From: Isoetes taiwanensis
Taxonomy: Eukaryota > Streptophyta > Lycopodiopsida > Isoetales > Isoetaceae
DNA: 64,000 nt
Assembly: GCA_021234155.1 (NCBI GenBank)
Contig: JAJEKV010000025.1
Coordinates: forward strand, 8,933,642-8,997,641
Direction of reading: 5' to 3'
Every line of letters begins with the position of its first letter. Position 1 is the first letter of the stretch. The notes under the pieces are model-generated. The model worked only from the letters and a program-made list of their open reading frames with translations. It made no database searches and was not told where the DNA came from. Made by a program: the position numbers and the translations under genes. Shown here one piece after another: positions 33,437 to 44,466 of the stretch.

Positions 33437-34467
33437 TGGGAGAGCTGGATTGATAGAATATTATTTAGATATGCTAATTCAACAAATGAGATTAGGAATC
33501 TCTCTGCATTGAACGACTGAGGTTGAAATTTTTCTCTGTATTATTTGAAATCAGTAGATAAGCATGAAGTTGAATCATCCTAAGAAGCTATAAGAAAAGG
33601 TTGTCTGCTCAGTAGATGGGGCTGCAACATATCCAAAAGAAACATTTGCCCTCTGCTTAAGCTTAGCACGTGTTACTAAAAGAACTGCCAGTCTTTGCCA
33701 TATGCATCCCATCCTCCAAGATCAAAATTGTCTCCATCACATACATATGCACTGAACGTAAAGAAGTCCCTTAGGAACTACACTAACTCTTAGCAGTGAA
33801 GTTATGGATGGAAATAACTATGTAAGCCTGAAAAGCTTGTGAGTAAAGAAAAGTTGGTCTGCATGCCAAGCCTTGAGTCCCGATAGTAGAAACGACAATA
33901 AATCTAACTAATTGCGCAAGATGGTGTCCCTTATTTCAATGCATTTAGGATATTTGAAAATGGCCCCAGCAGCTTAAATGCATTCACCCCAATCACTGCA
34001 TAATGATGCTGGTGATAGAGCCATTGACATGTCTGGCTCAAGAAATCACCATGCATGCATAGACTAAGTATCACATAAGTTGGACCTATAGAATTTTTAA
34101 GATGTGTTTCAAGGTTCCATTGGCACACGTGTGACCAGTTCATCCATGAGCCTCTGGTTCTTGTGAGTTGGTATTGACAACCAGTAGGTACTAGACTGTT
34201 GAAGCAATAAACATTGTCATTGTCAACTTTAATGTACAAAGCATGTGTTAATTAATCGAAGCGCATAACACAAATTATAGAATTTTGGCCTGAGCTAACT
34301 TGCTCAAGCTAAAGTAATTTCTCCTACTTCTTAAGCTCAAATATGTGCCAAAATTGTTGATAACTACAAAATTAAAAATAAAAAAACATTTGGTGGATAG
34401 ATAGCTACCAAAATTATTGATGGTATATCTATCTATCTATCTAACATATATATCATAACATATATAT
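33437..34467. other. unassigned; short TATC and TA microsatellite at the right edge
   Basis: CTAT repeats (about 34426-34441), then TA-rich sequence, lead into the tandem array. No gene seen. Confidence 0.4.
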
Positions 34468-34819
34468 GTTCTTATGTTTGTCCTCCTGAATCCGGCCGTT
34501 GATCCGAGATCCTACGGCTCACGTGGCTTTGGGACGTATCCTACGGCTCAGATGGCTTGGGAGTTTGTATCCGATTATATGTAAGCGATCCTACGGTCCA
34601 GGTTGATTTGATCGATGCGTCGGTCCAGAGATCCCTGACTCACGTTGGTTTGGGACACATCCTACGGTGCACATGGCTTTGGGAATTATATGTAATAGAT
34701 CCTACGGCTCATATTGCTTTTATATGGTGAGATCTTGATCGTTGATCGAGTCTAAGATCCTAAGGCTCATGTTGAATGCTCGTCCCTTAAGGAAAGGCTT
34801 TTAAAATTTTTTATGGTAT

Positions 34820-34883
34820 TGGAGGGATTCAAACCTTGACCCTCAACCCCCCAAACCCCCCACTCTAACCACTAGACCAAACA
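34820..34883 (-). other. tRNA-like pol III head, unit 1
   Basis: On the minus strand TGGTCTAGTGGTTAGAGTGG (A box) is followed at tRNA-like distance by AAGGTTTGAATCCCTCC (a B box with one change). No acceptor stem pairs, so it is not a working tRNA gene. Confidence 0.7.
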
Positions 34884-35001
34884 TCAATTCCATGAATATA
34901 CTTAAGGGTAATATTCTAATTAAGATAAAATAGAATATAACATTCTAGATAGTTCTGGAAAGTTCTAGAATGTTCTGGAGGCTCTAGAAAGTTCTAAAAT
35001 T

Positions 35002-35039
35002 TTCTAGAATGTTCTAGAAAGTTCTAGAATATTCTAGAA
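35002..35039. promoter_or_regulatory. perfect 8-unit heat-shock-element array, unit 1
   Basis: Alternating TTC and GAA triplets sit exactly every 5 bp (TTCnnGAAnnTTCnnGAA...) for eight units without a mismatch. A typical heat-shock element needs three. Whether HSF binds here is inference. Confidence 0.7.
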
Positions 35040-36300
35040 TATTTTGGAATATAAGAGAATCTAAAGAGAATCTAAGAGAATCCTTCCAGAAAGTCCCAAA
35101 CTGTTCTAATAAGTTCTAGAATGTAGGGGAATCTTCGGAAATGTAAGGGAATAGGGAAATACTTCCAGAAACTTCTAGGATGTTTTGAAAGTTTCAGAAT
35201 GTTCCAGAAACTTCTAGAATGTTCTAGAAATTTCTAGAATGTAAAGGAATCCAGGAGAATTAAAAGGAATATAAGGAAATCTCATAAATTGTAAGGGAAT
35301 GTAGGAAAATATTTACAAGTCTAAAGGAATCTCTTAAAATCTAGTTGAATCTAAGGGAATCTTCATAATATCTAAGGGAATCTAAGAAAATCTTGATGAA
35401 ATTTTAGAGTTCTTTTTAAGATTTTGCAAAGAGCCACAATAGAATGTTCTAAAATGTTTCATAATAAAGGTGTACAATATAAATCTTGAAAAAAAAATGT
35501 TCTAGATGCTCAGGGCAAGCGCCTAAGTCTAAAAATACAAAGTGTTTTAGAAATGTTGCACAGATCCAAAATAGATTATTTTGGAAGGTTCTAAATGCTC
35601 ATGGGTAAGCACCTCAATCAAAATAGAAAATTCTAAGAGAATTTAGGGGAATCTTCATGAATGCTAAATATAGTACATAGAATGTTCAAGAATATAGAGG
35701 AATCACAAAAGAATCTCAGTAGAATCGTTGGTTATCTAGAGCACGACAGGGCCTTGCACCGTAAGAACATGCTAAAACTGGAACAATGTGCCGTAGGACG
35801 CATTAAATTTCTTGTCATAACATGTATATGTTCTTATGTTTGTCCTCCTGAATCCGGCCGTTGATCCGAGATCCTACGGCTCATGTGGCTTTGAGACATA
35901 TCCTACGGCCTAGATGGCTTGGGAGTTTGTGTCCGATTATATGTAAGCGATCCTACGGTCCAGGTTGATCTGATCCTGATCGTCGATCCGAGATCCTACG
36001 GCTCACGTTGCTTTGGGACACATCCTACGGTGCACATGGCTTTGGGAATTATATGTAATCGATCCTACGGTCTAGGTTGATCCGATCCTGATCATCGATC
36101 CGAGATCTTATGGCTCATGTGGCTTGGCACATATCTTACGGTGCACATGACTTTGGGAATTATATGTAATAGATCCTATGGCTCATGTTGCTTTAATTAT
36201 TGTCACGTGGTGAGATCTTGACCCTTGATCGGGTCCAAGATCCTACGGCCCAAGTTGAATGCTCATTCCTTAAGAAAAGGCTTTTAAAATTTTTATGTTG

Positions 36301-36362
36301 TGTGGGGGATTCGAACCCTACGAATTGACCCCCCAGCCCCCCATTCTAACCACTAGACCAAG
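36301..36362 (-). other. tRNA-like pol III head, unit 2
   Basis: The minus strand reads TGGTCTAGTGGTTAGAATGG, then GGGTTCGAATCCCCCAC. Both A and B boxes match the consensus. The D-arm resembles the tRNA-Glu/Asp group. Confidence 0.75.
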
Positions 36363-36483
36363 CATTAATTCTATGAATATTTATGTTTCACATTTACTTA
36401 AGGGTAATGTCCCCATTAAGATAAAATAGACTATAACATTCTAGCTAGTTCAAGAAAGTTCTAGAATGTTCTGGAAGGCTCTA

Positions 36484-36516
36484 GAAAGTTCTAGAATCTT
36501 CTAGAAAGTTCTAGAA
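36484..36516. promoter_or_regulatory. perfect 7-unit heat-shock-element array, unit 2
   Basis: GAA at 36484, TTC at 36489, and then alternating triplets every 5 bp to GAA at 36514-36516. It lies at the equivalent place in the second array unit. Confidence 0.7.
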
Positions 36517-37725
36517 CATAAGAGAATCTAGGGGGGATCTAAGAAAATTCTTCCAGAAAGTTCCAAATTGTTCTAATAAGTTTTAGAATGTTCTAGAATG
36601 TAGGGGAATCTACGGGAATGTAAGAGAATCTAGGGAAATACTTCCAAAACGTTCTAGAATATATTGAAAGTCTTAGAATGTTCCTGAAAGTCTTAGAATG
36701 TTGTAAAAAGTTCTAGAATGTAAAGGAATCTAGAAGAATCTAATAGAATCTAAGAAAATCTTATAAAACGTAAGAGAATCTAGGAAAATATTTACAAGCC
36801 TAAGGGAATCTCTTAAAATCTGGGGGATTTAAGGGAATCTTTATAAAATCTAAGGGAATCTAAAAAAATGTTGATGAAATCTTAGAGTATCTAGGGGAAT
36901 CTTTATAGAATCTCTTTGAATCTCATATAATGTAAGGGAACCTAGGGCAATCTCATAAAGTCTAAAGGGATCTAAGGGAATCTAAGGGGATCTAGGGGGA
37001 CCTTCATAGAATCTTGGAGAATCTACGGAAATCTAATGGAACCTAGAGGGAATCTTATAAAATTTAGAGGAATCTCCACTTAACCTCCAAGAAAACCTTG
37101 GTAGAATCTTAGAGAATCTATGAATTTAGAGTATTCTTAAAAGATTCTAAGAACTTGCAGCATAGGAACATGCTAAAACTCAAACATGCACCGTAGGACG
37201 CATTAAATTTCTTGTATTATATTATATTTTATATGTTCTTATGTTTGCCGCGCTTATCCGGCCGTCCGTTCGAGATCCTACGGCTCACACGGGTTTGGGA
37301 CACATCCTACGGCCCAGATGGCTTGAGAGTTTCTATATAGATATGGTCCAGGTTGATTTGATCCTGATCGTCGGTCCGAGATCCTACGGCTCACATTGCT
37401 TGGGGACGCACATGGCTTTGCGAATTATATGTAATCGATCCTACGGTCTAGGTTCTTCTTGATCCTGATCGTCGGTCCGAGATCCTACTGTCACGTTGCT
37501 TGGGGACATATCCTACGATGCACATGTCTTTGGGAATTAATTGTAATCGATCCTACGGCCCAGGTTCTTCTTGATCTTGATCGTCGATCCAAGATCTTAC
37601 GGCTAAATGTTGCTTTAGATTTTTGCCACATGTTGCGATCTCGGCCCTTGATTGGGTCCAACATCCTACGGCTCATGTTGAATGCTCGATCCTTAAGGAG
37701 AGGGTTTCAAAATTTTTATGTTGTT

Positions 37726-37785
37726 TAAGGGATTCGAACCCTAGTTATTGCCCCCAAAGCCCCCATTCTAACCACTAGACCAACC
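37726..37785 (-). other. tRNA-like pol III head, unit 3
   Basis: The minus strand reads TGGTCTAGTGGTTAGAATGG, then AGGGTTCGAATCCCTT. It has the same layout as units 1 and 2. Confidence 0.75.
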
Positions 37786-39224
37786 GTTGATTTATTAAAA
37801 TAATTGTATCTCAAATATACTTAAGGGGAATGATCGAATTAAGATAAAATAGAATACTAGAATGTTCCAGAAGGCTCTAGAAAGTTCTAGAATCTTCTAG
37901 ATAGTTCTAGAATGCTGTAGAAAGTTCCAAAATATTCTACTAAATTCAAAAAAGTTTTAGAATATAAGAGAATCTTGAGTGAATCTAAGGGAATCCTTCT
38001 TGAAAATTCCAGAATGTTGTAGAAAGTTCTAGAAAGTTCCAAATTGTTCTAGAAATTTCTAGAAAGTTCTAGAAGGCTCTAGAATGTAAGGGAATCTACG
38101 AGAATGTAAGGGAATCTAGGAAATACTTCCAGGAAGTTCTGGGATGTTTTGAAAGTTTTAGAATGTTTTTGAAAGTCCTAGAATGTTATAGAAAGTTCTA
38201 GAATTTAAAGAAATCTAGGAGAATATAAGGGAATCTAAGAAAATCTCATAAAATTGTAAGGGAATATAAGAAAACATTCATAAGTCTAAAGGGGTGTCTT
38301 AAAATCTAGGGGAATCGAAGGGTATCTTCATAAAATCTAAGGAAATCTTGATAAAGTCTTAAAGTATCTAGGGGAATCTTCATATAATCTATTTGAATCT
38401 CATATACTGTAAGGGAAACAAGGGCAATCTCATAAAATCTAAGGGAATCTAAGGGAATTTAAAGGAATCTTCATAAATTCTTACAAAACCCAGGGGAATC
38501 TTAGTTCTGGGAAGTTCTCAAATATTCTAGACTGTTCTTGATTGTTCTAGAATATTGTAGATAGTCATGGGTAAGCACCTAGAAATAAAAAGTTCCTTTT
38601 TTTTTTTTTAATTTGTGAAAGTCAAAATAGGATGTTTTGTAATGGTTTAGATAGTTTTAGAAAATTCTCTAATGTTCTAGATGTGCATGAGAACCAAAAT
38701 AAAATGTATTGGAATGTTAAATGTTCTATATGCTTGTGGATAAGCACCCCAATCTATAAATAGAAAGCTTTTTTATTAAGGCGTTGTAGGATGTTCTAGA
38801 AAGTTCTAGATAGTCTTAGAATATCCTACTAGAAAATTTTTTTGAAAGCCTACAAACCGTCCAAATAGAATGTCTTTGAATATTATAGAGGATTCTAGAA
38901 CGTTCTTGAGATCCTAAGCACCTCAAACTCAATGTAGAAACTTTTCAAAAGTATTTTCCAGAATGTTATAGACACAGGTGCGCAAGCACCACATGCGTAA
39001 AGTAACAACATGAGTAAGCACCTCAGGACCAAAATAAAAAAATTTAACTCTGATTCTCTATAATGTTCTGAAGCATGCACCGATAGGAACTTGCGTCGTA
39101 GGAACATGTTAAAACTTGAACATGCACTGTAGGGCATATTAATTTTCTTGTGTATATATATTTATGAGGTACATGATACTCGTATATACACAATAATGTT
39201 GCTAGATTAAACATCAATAATTTG

Positions 39225-39581
39225 GCCCAATTCGTTCATTTGCCATGTCTCGATGTCCTGCTAGCGATGGGTTCTGATGACAAGGAACAAGATGAGATGG
39301 AGACAATTGGAACACAGGAGCACTCTATTTCATGTAAAAAATTAAAAATATTTCATCCTACTAAGTTCTCAGATGAACTGGAATGGGAATTGCTTGGAGG
39401 AAGTGCTTAACTTAGAAGAAGATGTGCAGAGGATTGCCTAGGCCATGGAAGTGGATGTACCCGATGTGACGGGCTATTCAGAGATGGATACTTCTCTGGC
39501 TATAGAGATTGAGAGAGAGCATGTTCGGCGAATAGCTAATGAACTTAGTGTGACACCTGAATCTGTGTTAAGAACTCAGTG
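39225..39581 (+). pseudogene. broken coding fragment, unrecognised
   Basis: One frame reads FVHLPCLDVLLAMGSDDKEQ to KFSDELEWELLGGSA and stops at 39410. Shifted by one base, the next continues EEVLNLEEDVQRIA, then a TAG, then AMEVDVPDVTGYSEMDTS to VTPESVLRTQ and stop. The acidic, helical composition looks like real protein, but I do not recognise it. Confidence 0.4.
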
Positions 39582-40944
39582 ATTTCATCGCTCGGGCGAT
39601 GTCTTGTAAATTTTATGTCAAGTGATGAATAGGAATGACGTGTTTGATTAACAATGTTTCTAAGTCTTTTATTAATTATGTCTTTATGTCTTTTACTGTT
39701 GTTGAGAAGATTGCCACGAAGATCTTCTCCAGCATATTGTTATTATAAAAGATGCTTTATTCTAGTGTTCCGAATGTTCATTGTAAGGATTGTCATTTTC
39801 TCAATTCCATTTGCAGTTTGCCAAATGACCAACCACTTGTTAGAAAATTTCGCCATCGCAATCTTCACAATCATTTTAACATCTTTTTATCAGCCTTTAC
39901 TCAAACAAGAGCTTGGAAAGACCCCCTTCAACGCAATTTCATATAAGATATAATTTTCTTGCATCTTTTCTGCAAAATAATGCAAACTTCTGCTCTAGAC
40001 TAATCATTCTTTGCATCCTATGGATAGCGTGCAACCTATTTCATACACAACTAGAATTCCAAATTTCTTAAATTAATTAATGCTTGCTTTTACAATCAGT
40101 TCTTTGCAACGACATCCTTATCGTTTAAATAAGTTAATGGGTCTAAGTTGATACAATTATTTTTGCAGAGCAGTCCTATGTAGATGGATGCTTTAAAAGG
40201 CATCGTAAAAAGCTATGTTTCATTGCTAAAAATGAACTTGGGATGGAACTTGGGTAGGAAGTGTTGTAATGCTATGAGAAATAGTCAAGCCAAATATTTG
40301 ACAAGATCAAATTGAAAAGAGTGGTAACTTGGAGAGGATATGGAATAAACCATGAAGTAATTGCTATATGCAGTTTTGAGAACATGCAAGAATAGGATGT
40401 AAAGCCCGACACTATTACATGCAGATTGGGCCTATAGTAGCGATTGGATCACTACTTGTGCATGGCTGATCTCCTTGCAATTTCCAACGGCTTGACGTCC
40501 GGCAAAACGTTTTGCCGCTGACATGTGAGGCGTCCTTAAATATCTCTCCTATTCGCCCATCTACCACATGAAGGAGGTCCTAAGTGTTTATCATGTGTAA
40601 AATGTGTTTATTCCTATGAGTGAAATGTGTTGGTTATTTAAATGATGTGTAGTGCTCACACGGGTGTATCCCACGTGTATGCCTGCGTGGACGAATCATT
40701 GCGCGGCTAGATAGTTTTCCTTCCTGGAAATTCATCGACTCTGTCACAGCCTATCTGGGATTTTTCACTACATTTTTTCCATCTAGCACTTCTTCTCTAG
40801 AAATAATCCATCGAAAAACCGAGCAGCTCTATCAAAAGGGTTTCGGCTTATCGACAGCATCACTACACTTTGAAATCGGGATTTTCCATTATATCTCAAT
40901 CTAGCTTAATACTCTGAGTTTGAATCAAAAAATCTTCCACGGAA
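39582..40944. other. unassigned; promoter side of the next gene
   Basis: No coding region recognised. A CACGTG G-box lies at 40672-40677, about 270 bp before the ATG of the gene at 40945. A TATA-like TTATATC is near 40890. Confidence 0.35.
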
Positions 40945-41905
40945 ATGGCATCTTTGCAAATCTCCGCCGCATTAGGCCACCGGACAACTGCTTTAGGAAG
41001 ATCTAATCTTGGATCGGAAGCAAGAGCTCTAAAACTAAGCTTACCACAGAATCGGCCTTATCAGAATATTTCTACAAGCTTGTCTTCTGTTACTAGATAT
41101 AACGACTTCAGATTGGCGGCATTGGTGGTCTATGAGCTTAGATCCAGGTGCAACTCTTATTCATATTCTAAAGCATGATATATTTCAGGCCTTTGAAGAA
41201 ATATTCCTTGATTAAAAAGTTACGGTGATATTCAGGGCAAAACAGGGCAAACAGAGTAGTAAACAAAGAATTGTGGCAGCTGGAACAGAGTCAATGGCAG
41301 AAGCAATACAGAGAATGTAAAGACAACATTTTTTTACCAGTTTAAAGGTTTTGATCTCTTCAATGCATTCTTTACCAAACAAAATTTTAAACGTGCAGAG
41401 CTCAAGCGGTATTCAAATGTTTAGCAAAAACTCCCCTCAGAATATTCCTGCTAGGGCTTGATAGTAAGCATTCTTCATAATACAGTGGTTGTGTCTTTTC
41501 TAACTAATCTGATTTGGAACTTGTAATTAATTTGCACAGAGGTGGTGGATAAAGCTGAAGAGAAAATTGAACTTGGAGTAGGGATTGTGAAGATGGTAGA
41601 CACCGTTGTGGAGAAAGTGAAAGACATTGTTGTGAAGGTAAGAATTCTTCATTACTTGTTATCTCCACATAAAGTAATACTAGGTATTGATTACAACTAT
41701 TGCATTCATTTTGGATTAGGTTGAGGAAATAGTGGAAGAGGTTCATGAAGATTTAGATGAGGCTCTTGGTGTCACACATGACCATGACCATGACCATGAC
41801 CATGGTAAACATGACAACGGTAAAGCGCATGCTTCAACTAGCACTAAAGAATCAACTAGCACTCAAGAAACTAAAGAATCTAGCAGTCAAGAAGCTGCAC
41901 CGTGA
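40945..41905 (+). CDS. small probably plastid-targeted protein with His/Asp-rich tail, function unknown
   Basis: Three exons, 40945-41124, 41542-41637 and 41720-41905, join in phase 0 (TTG|GTGGTC, GAG|GTG, AAG|GTAAGA, TTAG|GTT) to give 153 residues. Residues 1-58 are rich in Ser, Ala, Leu and Arg and poor in acid (MASLQISAALGHRTTALGRS), as in a plastid transit peptide. Residues 61-107 form an amphipathic, heptad-like Val/Glu/Lys helix (VVEKVKDIVVKVEEIVEEVH). Residues 112-123 are THDHDHDHDHGK, a possible metal-binding run, followed by a Ser/Thr/Glu-rich end. An AATAAA lies at 42039, about 135 bp after the stop. The general pattern recalls small plant stromal or thylakoid proteins with Val/Glu helices, but I cannot name a family. 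Choosing a donor at 41124 avoids stops created by alternatives. It appears intact. Confidence 0.65.
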
Positions 41906-42038
41906 CTTGTTTAAGAAAGAAACGATGGCTTACTTGATTATACTAGATCTAAGAGACTGTTCCATCCAGATCTAAAAGACTGTTTCATCTTCAGAGACAA
42001 TGGAAATCGATTAGATCCAATTCAATTCATTACACGAG

Positions 42039-42044
42039 AATAAA
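42039..42044 (+). terminator. AATAAA polyadenylation signal of the gene at 40945
   Basis: AATAAA occurs 134 bp after the stop codon, followed by a T-rich stretch. A diverged second copy of this 3' flank (43027-43076) has GATAAA instead. Confidence 0.5.
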
Positions 42045-42058
42045 GATTATTTGTCACG

Positions 42059-42983
42059 AAATTTTGACCATCTTGAAATTTCGGCTCTAATCACCTTGAT
42101 TTTTAAAATCGAAATTTCAAGGTGATTCTCTGTTGATTTTCAGTTCAAGGTTTTAGGCATTTACTATGAACAGTGAAAACACACAAAATTTCTGTTCTTC
42201 ATATACCACAAAGTGGCTTCCACATGAATACAGTCGCCATAACTTGCGCTTACAAGAATTTCCATGAGGATTTACAACATAAAATCTGTTCTGTACACAT
42301 CAAAGCTTCTAGACAGAGCAAAACCGGCCAAAGCTGTAACCCCAAAGCTTCATTCCTGCATGCAAACCCCTATTTACCTCTATTTCATGTAAGACTTATA
42401 AAACATGCCCTGTTAGTGCGGTTCTAATCGAAGAATATTGCTACAGTAGCACGGTACTCCAACTTTCTTGCGCAACCGAGATTTGCAAGAAAACAAGCAT
42501 CAGTTAGAGAAAAATCAAAACAATAGAAAAAAAAAAAAGCAAAGATGAAAGCATCTTTCACCTAATATCTTGCATGCAAGCTATATCACTGTAGCGCCAA
42601 GAAAACACCTTTCTGAAGTTATTTTAGCGCCAAGAAAACACCCTTCCGAACTTATTTGGCAAAAACTCGGGAAGAAACACCAAAAAACGAAGGCGCTCAT
42701 CAAGCGCCAGCCTAATCCACTGATCTTTAAGCCTAATCTATTGATCTAACACATCAAGATGCCAAGAAGAAGCTCCGACAAACAAGAAGAAGAAGCTCCC
42801 GGCCCGGAGACCACCTTATGACCAAAAGGAACAAGAAAAATGGGCAAAAATTTCAAGGTGGATTAAAATTTCGTGAGATTTGTTCCACCTTGAAATTTCG
42901 TTTGTGAAATTTCGGTGACCGCTTCGCCGGTCATTTCGAATTTCACAAACGAAATTTCAAGGTGGAACAAATTACTCCTTCCA
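42059..42983. mobile_element. fold-back element, copy 2
   Basis: The left end TTTTGACCATCTTGAAATTTCG and the right end TTACTCCTTCCAAAAA resemble the ends of the element at 6681-7470. Near the right end, about 42878-42965 folds into a strong hairpin; the arms share TTCCACCTTGAAATTTCGTT and its complement around CTTCG. A short inverted repeat is also present near the left end (42085-42125). The element splits a ~45-bp flank: the 3' flank of the plastid gene at 42015-42058 recurs at 43027-43076, consistent with insertion into one of two tandem copies. Confidence 0.55.
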
Positions 42984-43340
42984 AAAACACATGCTTCACA
43001 TGTTCTATTCTTTCATTAGTATTGTCCAACAATTCAATTCAATTCATTAGACGAGGATAAAGATTATTTGTCACAAAAACACCTTGCTTCACATGTTCTT
43101 AGTCTTTCATTAGTATTGTTCATATACATTTATATAATACAAAAAAGGTTATCGCGACGTACAAGCTTGGTACGAACATTTCTTTTTAGAGACTTTCAAA
43201 CCACGTGCTTATGTTCTTGTTTCGGAATTTTAATGGAATTTTAATGATAGTTTTATGTGTATACATATTGTCTTCACGTGCCTATGTTCTTGTTTAGGAA
43301 TTTTAACTATTTGATAGTTTTATGTGTACATATTGAATAA

Positions 43341-43436
43341 GGGAAAGGCCCCGTGGGCAAATTTTTGGCCGGGAAAGGCGGCCGATAAGAAGCATAGAGG
43401 CCGCCTTGATCGGCCAAAAATTTGCCCACGGGGCCT
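43341..43436. repeat. strong hairpin, ~40-bp arms
   Basis: The left arm starts AAAGGCCCCGTGGGCAAATT and the right arm ends AATTTGCCCACGGGGCCTTT. The loop (about 15 bases) is at 43383-43397. The arms pair almost perfectly. Confidence 0.85.
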
Positions 43437-43443
43437 TTGCCCT

Positions 43444-43665
43444 ACCGGAAGAGACGGGTGGGCCCAATCCAGTCGTGCCACGTGTCATGCTGCCCAGGTG
43501 AAAAAAACAGAAAGAGGAGTAAGAACATGGCAGAATGACAGTAAAAATGCAGAAAGTAGCGTAGAATTTATTACCCGCTTTTTAGGAAAAGAAGGTGCGA
43601 CACGTGTCGCAACGTCATTGCACAAGACGACTGGATTGGGCCCAGCCGTCTTTTCCGTCTTCTAG
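43444..43665. mobile_element. MITE-like inverted repeat element
   Basis: GTGGGCCCAATCCAGTCGT near the left is mirrored by ACGACTGGATTGGGCCCA near the right, with further pairing through CACGTGTC / GACACGTG. The element is about 220 bp with no coding potential and lies directly beside the hairpin at 43341-43436. Confidence 0.6.
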
Positions 43666-43845
43666 AAAAAAATAAGGTGCATTTGTTGCTTTGAAGTTTT
43701 AGCATTGTCACAAGATAACATTCTAACGAAAGACTAAAGTATATTACAACTTGAAACATTAAGCCAATAGAGTCCAATAAAAGGAATGTATCTAACATGT
43801 CAAAGTTCCCGTCTATGGTTTTAGCATATCACATGTAAAGAGTCT

Positions 43846-44466
43846 TTTTTTTTTTTTTTTTTTTTTTGAAGGCAAGAAACTGTATTTTATTCGAATGATA
43901 AACCATTTATGTACATACAATTGAGTATGGAACTGCTACCACTTCTCCGATCCATGAATAGCAGTCCATACTCTAGGCCTAGTACTCTTAGAACCCCTCT
44001 CAACTTCTTCTCCATAGGATACTACAGGAGAGGAGGACTAAATTCCTAGACCCTAGTGATGCAACCAGGGCCAGCTACTGGACAGGAGCTACCCGGCCTC
44101 TTCTCCAGACAGATACTATGGGAGCACAGCTCTTGTCTTTCCCTACGCCCCAATTGCATCATAGCTTCAAAAAAGTTGGCCCTAAGATAAAACGAAGAAA
44201 CCAGACTTGTGTTGGAGAGCCATAGAAGAACGGAGCAGCCAAGTGCACTGATCTGCCACCAAGCAAGAATTTAGGATCCTCTGTACGCTCCTCCCGAAAA
44301 TAGTGATGATCAAACCAGATGCTTTAGCAGTACTATAGGGAGTGCCTCGGTGTGTGCAACACTCAACCTTCTTCTTACCAAGCAAACCAGCAGGGGCGCC
44401 ACCGCTAGAATCCTGAACCAAGCCAAGCCCGTCTGCATCTAGCTATGCAGGCTATGTAAAGAGTCT
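43846..44466 (-). mobile_element. retroposed insert with poly(A) tail and target-site duplication
   Basis: ATGTAAAGAGTCTTT occurs at 43834 and again at about 44455, bracketing about 600 bp. At the left, a run of about 24 T is the poly(A) tail of a minus-strand transcript, preceded by an AATAAAATACAGTTTC sequence that could hold its poly(A) signal. The body has an open minus-strand frame (44421-44182) that I do not recognise. It is either a 5'-truncated LINE or a processed pseudogene. Confidence 0.7.

Larger units (their letters stand above)
34468..39150 (-). repeat. three-unit tandem array with tRNA-like heads (SINE-like satellite)
   Basis: Units start at 34468, 35830 and 37245, each with GTTCTTATGTTTG. 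They end near 35817, 37215 and 39150, each with a RCGCATTAAATTTCTTGT-like sequence (the last is diverged). Lengths are about 1.36, 1.41 and 1.9 kb. Each contains, in order on plus, a block of repeated GATCCTACGG motifs, a reverse tRNA-like head, and a long tract built from TTCTAGAA and GGGAATCTAA motifs. On the minus strand the head precedes the GATCCTACGG block, as a tRNA-derived SINE head precedes its body. No protein is encoded. Confidence 0.8.

Noticed and set aside
34820-37785. Three candidate tRNA genes
   Set aside because: A and B boxes are present but no acceptor stem or proper anticodon arm can be formed; they are SINE-type heads.
34980-38500. A CRISPR-like array of repeated short motifs
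   Set aside because: Repeats are about 8-10 bp with no spacers of constant length, and this is plant nuclear DNA.
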